From JASFYU01 sp045046905 (GTDB taxonomy: Bacteria > Bacteroidota > Bacteroidia > Flavobacteriales > Flavobacteriaceae), in the NCBI GenBank assembly GCA_045046905.1, contig JASFYU010000166.1:1-16202 (forward strand): a stretch of DNA of 16,202 nt, given 5' to 3'. Below, piece after piece: positions 6,738 to 13,954 of the stretch (position 1 is the first letter of the stretch; each line of letters begins with the position of its first letter). A program made the position numbers and the translations under genes. The notes beneath the pieces were generated by a model, which was not told the DNA's origin, ran no database searches, and worked only from the letters and a program-made list of their open reading frames with translations.

Positions 6738-7961
6738 ATGACAATGGACAAAAGCAGTAAAGCAATTTATTTTGATCCCCAATACCCTTCTGTTGAAAGT
6801 TTAAGGCAAAAGGCAAAAGGCAGTATTCCAAATTTCGCTTTTGATTATTTAGAAGGTGGGTGTAATGAAGATGTCAACTTACATAAAAATACACTGGAAA
6901 TCAAGGATGTAGAGCTAGTACCCTCCTATTTGCGCGCACATAAGGAAACCAATATGAGGACCGAACTCTTTGGTCATGTCTACGATGCGCCTTTTGGCAT
7001 GTCTCCCGTTGGTTTTCAGGGGTTAATGTGGCCCAATTCACCTGAGATATTGGCCAAAGCAGCTTTTGAACACAATATTCCTTTTATATTAAGTAATGTA
7101 ACCACCAGTAGTATTGAACGTATTTCGGAATTGACCGAGGGCAGGGCATGGTTTCAATTATACCATCCTGCCGAAAATAGCATACGCGATGATATCTTAA
7201 AACGGGCAGAAATGGCCGGGTGCCGCGTATTGGTCCTTATCTGTGATGTACCCACAAGGGGTTTTAGACCCAGAGACATTAAAAACGGATTGGCAATGCC
7301 TCCTAAAATGTCTGCAAAAAATATGCTGCAAATAGCAGGTAAACCAGAATGGGCTCTACGCACATTGATTCATGGGCGGCCTAATTTTGAAACCCTAAAA
7401 CCTTATATGCCAAAAAAAAGATTGAGCATGAAACAGTTGGGGCAATTTATGGGGCAGACCTCTGCGGGGAAACTGAACGATGAAAAAATACGTGCTATCC
7501 GCGACCTATGGAAAGGAAAACTAATTTTAAAGGGGGTGACAAGCGAGATCGATGTGGAAAAAGCCATACAGCTGGGCATGGATGGCATTATAGTCTCCAA
7601 CCATGGCGGAAGGCAATTGGATGCGGCCGAATCCTCGATTAAATCCTTGATGCGGATCACGGCCTCCTACAAAGATAAAATCAAGATTATGATGGACAGT
7701 GGCCTACGTTCAGGGCCTGATATCGCCAGGGCATTGGCCAGCGGTGCTGAATTTACATTTATGGGGCGTGCTTTTATGTACGGCGTATCTGCCTTGGGTG
7801 CTAAAGGGGGTGATCATACCATCTCAATGTTCAAAACACAATTGCAACAGATTATGGAACAATTGGGCTGTAAAGACATAGAACAATTACCAAGCCATTT
7901 GGTTTCTAAGTCAAAAGCTCGGGGTAGGCCTTCCTGCGGCAGGCAGGCATCAGAGAAATAA
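6738..7961 (+). CDS. FMN-dependent alpha-hydroxy acid dehydrogenase (L-lactate dehydrogenase-like)
   Basis: This 407-residue member of the LldD/glycolate oxidase family oxidises an L-2-hydroxy acid, most often lactate, to the 2-oxo acid with FMN. The N-terminal FDYLEGGCNED (35-45) matches the family's FxYxxGGA segment. The catalytic block SNHGGRQLD lies at 287-295 (His289, Arg292), with Lys265 in the FMN-site KGV and the phosphate-binding DSGLRSG at 320-326 followed by MGR (342-344). The length is near normal, but the last dozen residues (KARGRPSCGRQASEK region) are not family sequence: they are encoded by a palindromic repeat at 7928-7948. The start ATGACAATG allows residue 1 or 3. It is a single gene followed by a terminator. 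No quinone-docking or membrane segment is seen, so lactate dehydrogenase versus oxidase is undecided. Confidence 0.9.
   Translation: MTMDKSSKAIYFDPQYPSVESLRQKAKGSIPNFAFDYLEGGCNEDVNLHKNTLEIKDVELVPSYLRAHKETNMRTELFGHVYDAPFGMSPVGFQGLMWPNSPEILAKAAFEHNIPFILSNVTTSSIERISELTEGRAWFQLYHPAENSIRDDILKRAEMAGCRVLVLICDVPTRGFRPRDIKNGLAMPPKMSAKNMLQIAGKPEWALRTLIHGRPNFETLKPYMPKKRLSMKQLGQFMGQTSAGKLNDEKIRAIRDLWKGKLILKGVTSEIDVEKAIQLGMDGIIVSNHGGRQLDAAESSIKSLMRITASYKDKIKIMMDSGLRSGPDIARALASGAEFTFMGRAFMYGVSALGAKGGDHTISMFKTQLQQIMEQLGCKDIEQLPSHLVSKSKARGRPSCGRQASEK
7928..7948. repeat. GC-rich palindrome fused to the 3' end of the dehydrogenase gene
   Basis: A 21-bp palindrome (GCCTTCCTGC, then G, then GCAGGCAGGC) has one mismatch in ten pairs. 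It is markedly GC-rich against its surroundings and lies inside the reading frame, adding the last residues of the protein. Its core resembles the CCTGCCTGCGGCAGGCAGG repeat I know as dispersed in many Bacteroidetes genomes. Confidence 0.7.
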
Positions 7962-7982
7962 AAAATTTGTTGAAACCGACTA

Positions 7983-8015
7983 TCCCCAAGGCAGAGCCAT
8001 AGGGGAATTCTTTTT
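7983..8015 (+). terminator. Rho-independent terminator after the dehydrogenase gene
   Basis: The stem TCCCC (7983-7987) / GGGGA (8002-8006) encloses an inner stem GGC/GCC around the loop AGA, and is followed by TTCTTTTT at 8008-8015. It begins 22 bp after the stop codon, which is the expected place. Confidence 0.6.
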
Positions 8016-8095
8016 GATTAAACCCACTAGTGAGATTAAATATCTTTCTACATAAAAACCAGTCACGGCCCATAGCCAATTAAGTCAAGAAAATT

Positions 8096-8998
8096 ATGGA
8101 TAAGAAAAGAAGAAAATTAATACGAAATATGGCCTTTGCACCTTTGTTATTAGGTATGCGAAACCTGAATCTATCTCAAAATACAACTATATCGCGTACC
8201 AGATTGCAATATAGCGTCAATGCCTACTCCTTTAATGCTATGTTCAAGAGTGGTGAAATGACATTTTTTGACATGATGGAATTTGCTGCCGATATAGGTT
8301 TAGATGCCGTTGACCTAACTGGATATTATTTTTCTTCCTATCCTGAAAGGCCTTCGGACAAAGAGCTGTTTAGTGTAAAACGCAAGGCTTTGGAGCTTGG
8401 TTTGAATATTACCTGGACCGGTATTCGGAATGACTTCATTAATCCGGATGAGAAATCTCGTAAGGCCGATAGAGAACTAATCAAGCAATGGTTAATTGTT
8501 TCGTCTAAAATGGGGGCTTCAATTATGCGCATTTTTACAGGTAGAAGCGAGCATCAAGGATATTCTAAAAAACAAGCAACAGACTGGCTCGTTAATGAAT
8601 TTAAAATTTGCGCCGACTATGCCAAAGAAACTGGTGTATTGATTGGGCTACAAAATCATAATGAATTTTTATACCACAGTGATGAGGTTATTAATGTTCT
8701 GAAAAGGGTCAACTCCGAATGGTTCGGTTTAATCCTCGATATTGGCAGCCTTCATTCTGAAGATACATACGAAGAAATCAAAAAATTAGCACCCTATGCA
8801 AATTATTGGCTCATTAAGGAGCACGTTTTTCCAAATGGGACAAAACAAACAGTCGATATGAAAAAAATAGCGGCTATTTTAAAAAATGAAGACTATCGAG
8901 GGTACGTATCTTTTGAAAGCCTTTCAGATGGCGATCCAAAAGAAATTGTATCAGGATTGTTTGATTCATTTCGAAATGAGTTTGAAAAAATACGCTGA
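8096..8998 (+). CDS. Exported sugar phosphate isomerase/epimerase-like TIM-barrel protein
   Basis: This 300-residue protein is of the AP-endonuclease-2/xylose-isomerase-like TIM-barrel type. Landmarks are YSVNAYSFN at strand 1 (39-47), GLDAVDLTGYY (68-78), GLQNHNEFLY (184-193), LILDIGSLH (212-220), IKEHVF (240-245) and YVSFESL (270-276). Likely metal ligands are D215, the H243 region and E274. At the usual first Glu the sequence reads Q186-N187-H188, a QNH variant I recall from other Bacteroidetes and planctomycete members. The start KKRRKLIRN followed by MAFAPLLLG resembles a degenerate Tat signal, so the protein is probably exported. It has its own position after a terminator and no operon partner. 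These proteins usually isomerise or epimerise sugars or inositols in catabolic clusters; the substrate here is unknown. Confidence 0.85.
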   Translation: MDKKRRKLIRNMAFAPLLLGMRNLNLSQNTTISRTRLQYSVNAYSFNAMFKSGEMTFFDMMEFAADIGLDAVDLTGYYFSSYPERPSDKELFSVKRKALELGLNITWTGIRNDFINPDEKSRKADRELIKQWLIVSSKMGASIMRIFTGRSEHQGYSKKQATDWLVNEFKICADYAKETGVLIGLQNHNEFLYHSDEVINVLKRVNSEWFGLILDIGSLHSEDTYEEIKKLAPYANYWLIKEHVFPNGTKQTVDMKKIAAILKNEDYRGYVSFESLSDGDPKEIVSGLFDSFRNEFEKIR

Positions 8999-9156
8999 TG
9001 CCAAGAACCCTATAAAAACATTAGGCCCTACTTCAACCTAGTCCATTATAGATCTATATATGAGGTTCTTATGTCAGGTGATTGATGCCAAAAAAGCTAA
9101 TTATATGTTTTTGAAAGAATTTAAAACTCAGCTTAAGAATTAATTAAAATTGTAGA

Positions 9157-9225
9157 ATGAAAAACATTAAATTATCATTACTTCTTTTGATTTCTGTACT
9201 ATAGGTAAATGTATTTGGTCAAGAC
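9157..9225 (+). pseudogene. Signal-peptide stub of a lost secreted protein, with in-frame TAG
   Basis: From the ATG at 9157 the frame reads MKNIKLSLLLLISVL, then TAG (9202-9204), then VNVFGQD. Joined across the stop this is a classical flavobacterial signal peptide: basic start, Leu-rich core and a ..FGQ cleavage site. The frame meets TGA at 9262, and by about 9226 the sequence is already IS3 transposase in another frame. I read it as the 5' end of a secreted-protein gene interrupted by an IS and later hit by a nonsense change. The mature protein is gone, so its function is unknown. Confidence 0.6.
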
Positions 9226-9614
9226 ATTAATTACAGACATGCACTCGCGCAAAATAATAAGTGATAGCCTTGAAATAACAGGATACGTCAGAGCTCTTAA
9301 AAAGGCATTGTACCACAATAAAACGGTTGATAAGCGTATTCATCATTCTGGCAGAGCAATACAGTATTACAGCAATGTATACATCAATGCATTAAAAAGA
9401 AAAAAAATTGACATCAGTATGACCGAAGAAAACCATTGCTATGAAAACGCCATGATGAGCGTGTTAACGGTATTTTGAAAGCTGAATTTTATCTCAACCA
9501 GACCTTTGCTAGCGTTATTCACCCTAAAAAAGCAGTTATAAAACACCAAATATGGTATATAAATTAACAGCGTAAAATCAATTTTAACCTGTAGCCGTAT
9601 TTTAGGACAAGACA
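9224..9614 (+). mobile_element. Decayed 3' remnant of an IS3-family element
   Basis: The frame at 9209-9478 gives the C-terminal half of an IS3 OrfB transposase (integrase core): ITDMHSRKI, IHHSGRAIQYYSN, DISMTEENHCYENA. The second catalytic Asp of HSDRG is replaced by Gly (codon 9350-9352). Near 9455 a 1-bp loss shifts the frame. The family sequence then continues as ERVNGILKAEFYLNQTFAS from 9457, and after an internal deletion of roughly 45 bp as KTPNMVYKLTA, ending at 9575. The right end appears to be ..AGGACAAGACA at 9614. OrfA, the first half of OrfB and the left end are missing. The element is dead. It directly abuts the two damaged gene starts at 9157 and 9635. Confidence 0.88.
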
Positions 9615-9676
9615 TTTGAGAAAAACAAAAACCTATAAAAAAAACGAATTTTATTTTTGGACTCACACTTGTATTA

Positions 9677-10309
9677 ATGACTTCATTGAATTGCTATGCA
9701 CAAGAATACACATTAGAAGAAAAAATAATTACAGGTGTTTTTGATACAGAAGGAAAAACAAAGGCGGAAATATTTGCATCGATTAATAAATGGATTGCAT
9801 TGAATTATCATTCTACTCAAAATGTTGTTCAATTAAAAGACAAAGAATCTGGAAACATAATAGTTAAAGGAATTAATGAAGCGGTTTATAAAAATGTTAT
9901 GAAGGAATTATATCCTAAATATATATATATGCAGGAATTCAGCATTACTGCTAAGTTTAATCATACTGTAGAAATAAACGTTAAGGATAATAAATTTAGA
10001 ATAATTTACACTTTGACAGATATAATAACACCTGAACCATTAGCAGGCTATAATCTGGAATCTCAATCTAATATGGTGTTTGATATGATAGATTTCACAG
10101 GTCTAAAACAAGAAAAAATAGACAATTATAATAATTACATTGAGGAACTATGGAAAAAAGTAGTGATTGGTAAAAAAAAGAGAGCGAAAATTAAGGAAAT
10201 GACTAAACCGACTTTTGAAGAAATGAATAAAGGTGTAATTGAGAGTATTAAATCAACAATGCTTTCCATTGAAAAAACCGTGAAATCAACTAAAAAAGAT
10301 GATTGGTAG
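9677..10309 (+). CDS. DUF4468-type secreted protein with a damaged start
   Basis: From the ATG at 9677 this gives 210 residues. TKAEIFASINKWIALNYHST and LKDKESGNIIVKG (27-65) match the DUF4468 domain, a TBP-like fold found in secreted Bacteroidetes proteins of unknown function. The C-terminal third is lysine-rich and probably helical. The ATG at 9677 leaves only MTSLNCYAQ as a leader. Reading upstream in frame, codons from 9635 give KKTNFIFGLTLVLMTSLNCYAQ, a complete signal peptide, but the codon where ATG is expected is ATA (9635-9637), and a TGA lies upstream at 9617. The gene therefore either starts poorly at AUA, starts internally and stays cytoplasmic, or is a young pseudogene. The IS3 remnant ends 20 bp before the ATA, so the native promoter is probably lost too. 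Confidence 0.75.
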   Translation: MTSLNCYAQEYTLEEKIITGVFDTEGKTKAEIFASINKWIALNYHSTQNVVQLKDKESGNIIVKGINEAVYKNVMKELYPKYIYMQEFSITAKFNHTVEINVKDNKFRIIYTLTDIITPEPLAGYNLESQSNMVFDMIDFTGLKQEKIDNYNNYIEELWKKVVIGKKKRAKIKEMTKPTFEEMNKGVIESIKSTMLSIEKTVKSTKKDDW

Positions 10310-10350
10310 AAAAAAACGATTTGCCAATAACTTCTAAAAATAATGCGGTA

Positions 10351-10376
10351 GTTAGTGCTTAATCAAAGGTTAGTGC
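10351..10376. repeat. Short direct repeat GTTAGTGC
   Basis: GTTAGTGC occurs at 10351-10358 and 10369-10376, an 18-bp period, in the gap before the DUF2306-like gene. It could be an operator pair or chance. Nothing else stands out in this 176-bp gap. Confidence 0.3.
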
Positions 10377-10485
10377 AATTTTGTTACGTCTGATTTAAGG
10401 TATAATCAATCACCTAAAAATGTACATCTATTTTCTATTTCTTTTTAGCATAACGTGTATTCAATGTACTTTTAAGTAGAATTTC

Positions 10486-11217
10486 ATGACAAAGTCACAC
10501 AGATCCTTGCCTGGTTGGTTGCAACAATGGTGGGTATGGCTCGCAGCAATCTTCGTGCTCACATTTATATCATTCTGGCCCAGTTTCTTTTCAGCAATTG
10601 TCAATATCGAGACGCACATTATTATACATGGAATTAGTGCAATTTCTTGGATGTTGCTAACGGTAGTTCAAGCATGGTTGATCAATAGTAGATGGCGCAA
10701 ACATCATCGCACTATAGGTTATGCATCGCTCGTGCTTGCGGCCATACTGGTACTAAGCGGATTTCAGGTACTCCAAACCATGCTACTTAAGGATACTGGT
10801 GTGGAGGGTGGTGTTCCTTTACTCGCTATTAAGTTCTTATATATTGATATTACTGCTCTGTTGTTGTTTTGTGTTTTTCTTTGGTTGGCAATCAAGGCTG
10901 CACGGCAGCGTGATTTTTCGCTTCACATGCGATTGATGGCCTGTACTGCAATTATTCCGCTCGAAGCTGCATTGGAACGGACCTATATTTATGGGACTCC
11001 CAGTCTCGTCCCCAATTTCGATGTAGCCCTTTATGCTTCTGTTATTACACTCATTGTGCTCATGGCCGTATTGGTTGGAATGGAACGATGGTATAAACAG
11101 TCACGCTGGCCATTTGTAGCCTTGTTGGCTTATTTCATACTCATGTTACTAACAACAGACATAATAGCACAAACGGAGTGGTTTAATTCTTTTGCAACTT
11201 TTTATGCCAACCTATGA
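10486..11217 (+). CDS. DUF2306-like multi-pass membrane protein
   Basis: This 243-residue integral membrane protein has about six to seven hydrophobic segments (16-38, 46-66, 76-98, 112-137, 147-163, 180-200, 209-229) and no cleavable signal peptide. The segment HGISAISWMLLTVVQAW (48-64) followed by KHHRTIGYASLVLA (72-85) resembles DUF2306 and related small membrane proteins, where an H..G...W...Q pattern precedes an HR..G motif. A second conserved-looking pair is HMRLM (147-151). Conserved histidines at 44, 48, 73, 74 and 147 could bind haem or metal, but that is a guess. The gene is isolated between the DUF4468 gene and the intron remnant, and its codon use looks more GC-rich than that of its neighbours. 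The biochemical function is unknown. Confidence 0.7.
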   Translation: MTKSHRSLPGWLQQWWVWLAAIFVLTFISFWPSFFSAIVNIETHIIIHGISAISWMLLTVVQAWLINSRWRKHHRTIGYASLVLAAILVLSGFQVLQTMLLKDTGVEGGVPLLAIKFLYIDITALLLFCVFLWLAIKAARQRDFSLHMRLMACTAIIPLEAALERTYIYGTPSLVPNFDVALYASVITLIVLMAVLVGMERWYKQSRWPFVALLAYFILMLLTTDIIAQTEWFNSFATFYANL

Positions 11218-11628
11218 CCTAGAGAAATAGCAGCTAAGCACTGGCGATATTGAACTAGAAATTGGAAATAATTGAAATTGATATGGATGAAAGCAGAAAT
11301 AAAACTTCAAAAATAACGAAAGCACAATAAGGTGTATAATCAATTGCTTTGGTTATCGCCTTCTTGGAAATTTTTTCGGAATTTCTTGTGGTTCGTTTTC
11401 TTTTAGTAAGTTAGTTGTTTAAACACGTAACTATTCTTAGTGTGTCAAGAATCAATCTCGGCAATAAAAAGGATTGAATGCTGTAAATAAGATGATGGTA
11501 GGCCCATCAGCGTTGTTGTATAGGCGATGGCTCTAAACCACCTAAGGTGCTTTGATTAATAGTCTTGGTACTGAGCGTTTAGGAGAATCTAATCCATAAG
11601 ATTAGCAGGTATTAATAAAGGAGTTGAA

Positions 11629-11653
11629 CCCTTCGGCGGGCTCAGGATAAACT
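11629..11653. repeat. CCTTCG..GCTCAGGATAAACT dispersed motif inside the intron
   Basis: CCCTTCGGCGGGCTCAGGATAAACT differs in only a few central bases from CCTTCGACAAGCTCAGG, a motif I know as dispersed between genes in many unrelated bacterial genomes. It lies in the intron's domain I-III region, so it either inserted there or is part of the intron family. Identification is from memory. Confidence 0.45.
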
Positions 11654-11784
11654 ATAGTGACCCATTGAAGAGGAGTCGAGAAGTAAGAACCTCCGGTCAA
11701 AAGCTACAGGGCGGTGCGTAAAAAAGGTTTTGAATACCTTTTTAGGAAAGCCGTGTGAGGAGAGACTTTCAAGCAGGGTTCTGT

Positions 11785-11821
11785 GAGAGGCTTGGGGTAA
11801 AACTCCCCTTGCCTACTCGAT
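11785..11821 (+). ncRNA. Group II intron domain VI with branch-point A
   Basis: The stem segments GAG/CTC (11785-11787, 11816-11818), AGGC/GCCT (11788-11791, 11811-11814) and GGGG/CCCC (11794-11797, 11805-11808) are separated by a TT/TT internal loop. A single unpaired A at 11815 is bulged seven nucleotides from the 3' end, the canonical lariat branch position. The intron would end ..CGAT at 11821, fitting the usual AY terminus. Confidence 0.8.
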
Positions 11822-11846
11822 TACCAGACCATTGTACTTCATAAAA

Positions 11847-13028
11847 ATGACAATGAATAAATATTTTACCTTTTTCGTTATCCTTTCCATTTGCTCAACT
11901 GCAATTGGACAAAGCCCTAGAGCACGAGACCTTGGAATTCCGTTTACAGGTGAAACGGGTGAGCTGAACGCTATTACTGATGTAAAAGGGGTTGAAGTTG
12001 GCTACAGCACCATAATTTCTGGCACTGGAGAGAACAAAGTTGGTGAAGGGCCCATCAGAACTGGTGTTACGGCTATTTTTCCTAGAGGAGTAGCAAAAAA
12101 GTTTAGTCCCGTATATGCAAACTGGTACAGCTTAAACGGAAATGGAGAAATGACCGGTACAACATGGGTCACAGAATCGGGCTTCTTAGAAACCCCGATA
12201 ATGATAACCAACACCAACAGCGTTGGAGTCGTAAGAGATGCGATATTAAAGTGGTACGTTGATACAAACTGGTATGGTACTGAGGATTGGTGGTATACAT
12301 ATCCTGTAGTGGCAGAGACCTATGATGGGTTTTTGAATGACATTTATGGCTTTCATGTGAAAGAAGAACATGTGTTAGAAGCAATCGAGAATGCCTCTAC
12401 TGGTAAAATTGCAGAAGGAAACGTTGGAGGTGGCACAGGAATGATGTGCCTAGGTTTTAAAGGCGGTTCTGGAACATCATCAAGAATTGTGAAATTCGAT
12501 GATTCTACCTATACGATTGGAGTCATTGTTCAATCTAATTTTGGAGCGAAAAGAAATCTAACAATTGCAGGTGTTCCTGTTGGACAGGAACTAAAAGACA
12601 CGCTTAATTATGAGTATAACGCACCTCCACAGTCTAGACGAGAAGAGGGTGATGGATCAATAATCGTAATAGTAGCCACAGATGCTCCACTCCTACCACA
12701 TCAGCTCAAAAGAATTGCCCAAAGAGTTCCATTGGGAATAGGAATAGTTGGTGGACGCGGCAGTAATGGTTCTGGAGACATTTTCATGGCCTTTTCAACA
12801 GCCAATGAAGGAGCTTTCAATCGAGATTCTACAACGACAGTTGAAGTATTTCCGAATGACAGAATTTCAGGATTCTTTCAAGCCACGACTGAGGCAGTAG
12901 AGGAAGCAATAATCAACGCAATGGTTGCAGCTGAAACTATGGAAGGTATCAACGGGAACAAAGCTTATGCACTTCCTCATGACTTAGTGATCGAAATATT
13001 AAGAAAGTATAATCGATTGAATGAATAA
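11847..13028 (+). CDS. P1-family (DmpA/BapA-type) aminopeptidase, secreted
   Basis: This 393-residue member of peptidase family S58 covers L-aminopeptidase/D-esterase and beta-aminopeptidases, which cut themselves into alpha and beta chains to free an N-terminal nucleophile Ser. Supporting sequence: ARDLGIPFTG (27-36), the N-terminal family signature; GNVGGGTGMMCLGFKGG (191-207); VQSNFGAKRNLTIAGVPVG; and GDG|SIIVIVATDAPLLPHQ. There Gly270-Ser271 aligns with the DmpA self-cleavage Gly249-Ser250 once the leader is subtracted. GRGSNGSGD further on is also typical. The leader NKYFTFFVILSICSTAIGQ is a clear signal peptide, so it is exported. Starts are possible at TTG 11832, ATG 11847 and ATG 11853; the last gives the tidiest signal peptide. 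The group II intron remnant ends just upstream, so the promoter is unclear. D-peptide, beta-peptide or ester substrates are all possible. Confidence 0.93.
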   Translation: MTMNKYFTFFVILSICSTAIGQSPRARDLGIPFTGETGELNAITDVKGVEVGYSTIISGTGENKVGEGPIRTGVTAIFPRGVAKKFSPVYANWYSLNGNGEMTGTTWVTESGFLETPIMITNTNSVGVVRDAILKWYVDTNWYGTEDWWYTYPVVAETYDGFLNDIYGFHVKEEHVLEAIENASTGKIAEGNVGGGTGMMCLGFKGGSGTSSRIVKFDDSTYTIGVIVQSNFGAKRNLTIAGVPVGQELKDTLNYEYNAPPQSRREEGDGSIIVIVATDAPLLPHQLKRIAQRVPLGIGIVGGRGSNGSGDIFMAFSTANEGAFNRDSTTTVEVFPNDRISGFFQATTEAVEEAIINAMVAAETMEGINGNKAYALPHDLVIEILRKYNRLNE

Positions 13029-13053
13029 CAGAGTACAACAAAACGTAATGCGG

Positions 13054-13250
13054 ACTAAGCTGTTAATTTGAAAGGTCTGTGTATATTTGCTAAGTCACTA
13101 AATATTATGGATTTAGATTTGAACAAAAAAAGAAAAAGCAAAACAATACGCTTTAGCTTAGTGCTCAGACGGAAACAAAAAGTTTCTTTGCCTCCGCACT
13201 ACACTTAGCCAGAATATTGGCAACAATATAAGAAACCCAGAACTTACAAA
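13054..13250. other. Cassette-boundary-like intergenic block 1
   Basis: The arms ACTAAGCT (13054-13061) and AGCTTAGT (13155-13162) form an 8-bp inverted repeat about 100 bp apart. GGAAAC/GTTTCT surrounds an A5 loop near 13181-13196, and the block ends CACTTAGCC..TTGGCAAC. Two later gaps have the same general plan of inverted arms, a TAGCC or GTTAGCC word, then a short gene. No coding frame is supported here apart from the stub at 13250. Confidence 0.35.
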
Positions 13251-13318
13251 TGAAAATATTGATATTAGGAGCAACTGGAAGAACTGGAAAATTAATTCTC
13301 GGTCGTTATATGCAATAA
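13250..13318 (+). pseudogene. N-terminal stub of an NmrA/SDR-type NAD(P)-binding protein
   Basis: The ATG at 13250 gives MKILILGATGRTGKLILGR, then YMQ and a stop at 13316-13318. This is the first beta strand and the GATGRTG dinucleotide-binding loop of an atypical short-chain dehydrogenase (NAD(P)H-binding, NmrA-like). Normal members run to about 200 residues or more. The reading is lost after about 19 residues, where the sequence joins TTATATGCAATAACT-type intergenic DNA, so a deletion has removed the rest. It is too short to be functional. Confidence 0.65.
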
Positions 13319-13352
13319 CTAAAATCAATGTTAAATTAAACAATCTAAAATA

Positions 13353-13757
13353 ATGAGACTTGCAACTTTAATACTTGTGTTTTTGACAATAACAAGTCAA
13401 ACGATAGCTCAAGAAAAACAGGAACAACAATTGTTGGATGGAACATCTGTGGACTATACATATGAAAATGGGAGTGCGGTTCGGGCTGAATTTCTTAATG
13501 GACAATTTAATTACAAATGGATTGCTGGCCCAAATAAGGGGGCAGCAGGTTCGGAAAAATATCTGTCGAGAAGGATAGGGGCAAAAATGTACATGGTTAG
13601 TTTTATGGTTGAAGCCAATAAATCGTTTGCCACTATAATCTTCAATTTCAAAAAAAAAATAATAGCCACCTCAGCTTTGATAGCTCCTGGAACTGATCAA
13701 GAAATAATTTTATTTGACACAGGAATTATTGAACAACTGAATTTAAAAGAAAATTAG
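13353..13757 (+). CDS. Small secreted MoaF-like protein
   Basis: This 134-residue protein has a clear signal peptide (RLATLILVFLTITSQTIAQ, cleavage after about residue 20). The mature part LDGTSVDYTYENGSAV, NYKWIAGPNKG, SEKYLSRRIGAKMYMVSF and FATIIFNFKKKIIATSAL resembles MoaF-like and lipocalin-type beta-barrel proteins. There the pattern Y.Y..G....F..G..YKW.AG...G..G..KY..R.IG...Y.V.F recurs. Such proteins are usually single-domain barrels that bind a small ligand or carry out simple lyase or isomerase chemistry; no catalytic residue can be assigned. It starts 34 bp after the NmrA-type stub and stands alone between two cassette-like gaps. The fold call is from remembered pattern, so it is moderately sure; the gene itself is sure. 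Confidence 0.7.
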   Translation: MRLATLILVFLTITSQTIAQEKQEQQLLDGTSVDYTYENGSAVRAEFLNGQFNYKWIAGPNKGAAGSEKYLSRRIGAKMYMVSFMVEANKSFATIIFNFKKKIIATSALIAPGTDQEIILFDTGIIEQLNLKEN

Positions 13758-13796
13758 TTCGCATCCGAAAAGGACATGGATAAGAATTGAAAAAAA

Positions 13797-13935
13797 GCGT
13801 ATAACACTTGTTATAATTCATTACGCCTAAATTTTCAATCGGAAATTCACTCATAATTAATTGACTTTGGTTCTATGGCAGAAAATTGCTCACGCACTTT
13901 TTCGGAAAATCATAACCAAAACCGTTAGCCTTCAT
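13797..13935. other. Cassette-boundary-like intergenic block 2
   Basis: TATAACA-CT-TGTTATA (13800-13815) is a perfect 7-bp dyad flanked by GCG (13797-13799) and CGC (13824-13826). The block ends AAACCGTTAGCC just before 13935. The word order, GCGTATAACA.. then ..CGTTAGCC, is one I recall between single genes in flavobacterial accessory regions. No gene is seen between 13758 and 13954. Confidence 0.4.
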
Positions 13936-13954
13936 TAAGAAAACCAACGAACTA

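Larger units (their letters stand above)
11440..11821 (+). ncRNA. ORF-less group II intron remnant
   Basis: The 3' half reads as group II intron domains IV-VI. Domain V is 34 nt at 11748-11781, with the AGC triad at 11749-11751, a GAGA (GNRA) tetraloop at 11762-11765 and the two-base bulge AG at 11772-11773. Domain VI is at 11785-11821. The hairpin AAAAAGGT/ACCTTTTT at 11721-11743, just before domain V, looks like a domain IV stub without a reverse-transcriptase gene. Upstream are simple stems expected of domain I: GATGG/CCATC (11494-11508), CACC/GGTG (11539-11549) and CTAATC/GATTAG (11589-11605). The 5' end is uncertain. GTGTG at 11440 resembles GUGYG, but the resulting 382 nt is short, so part of domains I-III may be deleted. 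Domain V has three mismatches (A1xC34, G6xG29, A14xC19), which suggests decay. Insertion lies 25 bp upstream of the peptidase start. Confidence 0.72.

Noticed and set aside
13158..13343. 61-codon minus-strand frame upstream of the MoaF-like gene
   Set aside because: It is low-complexity hydrophobic sequence antisense to the NmrA-type stub, with no family resemblance.
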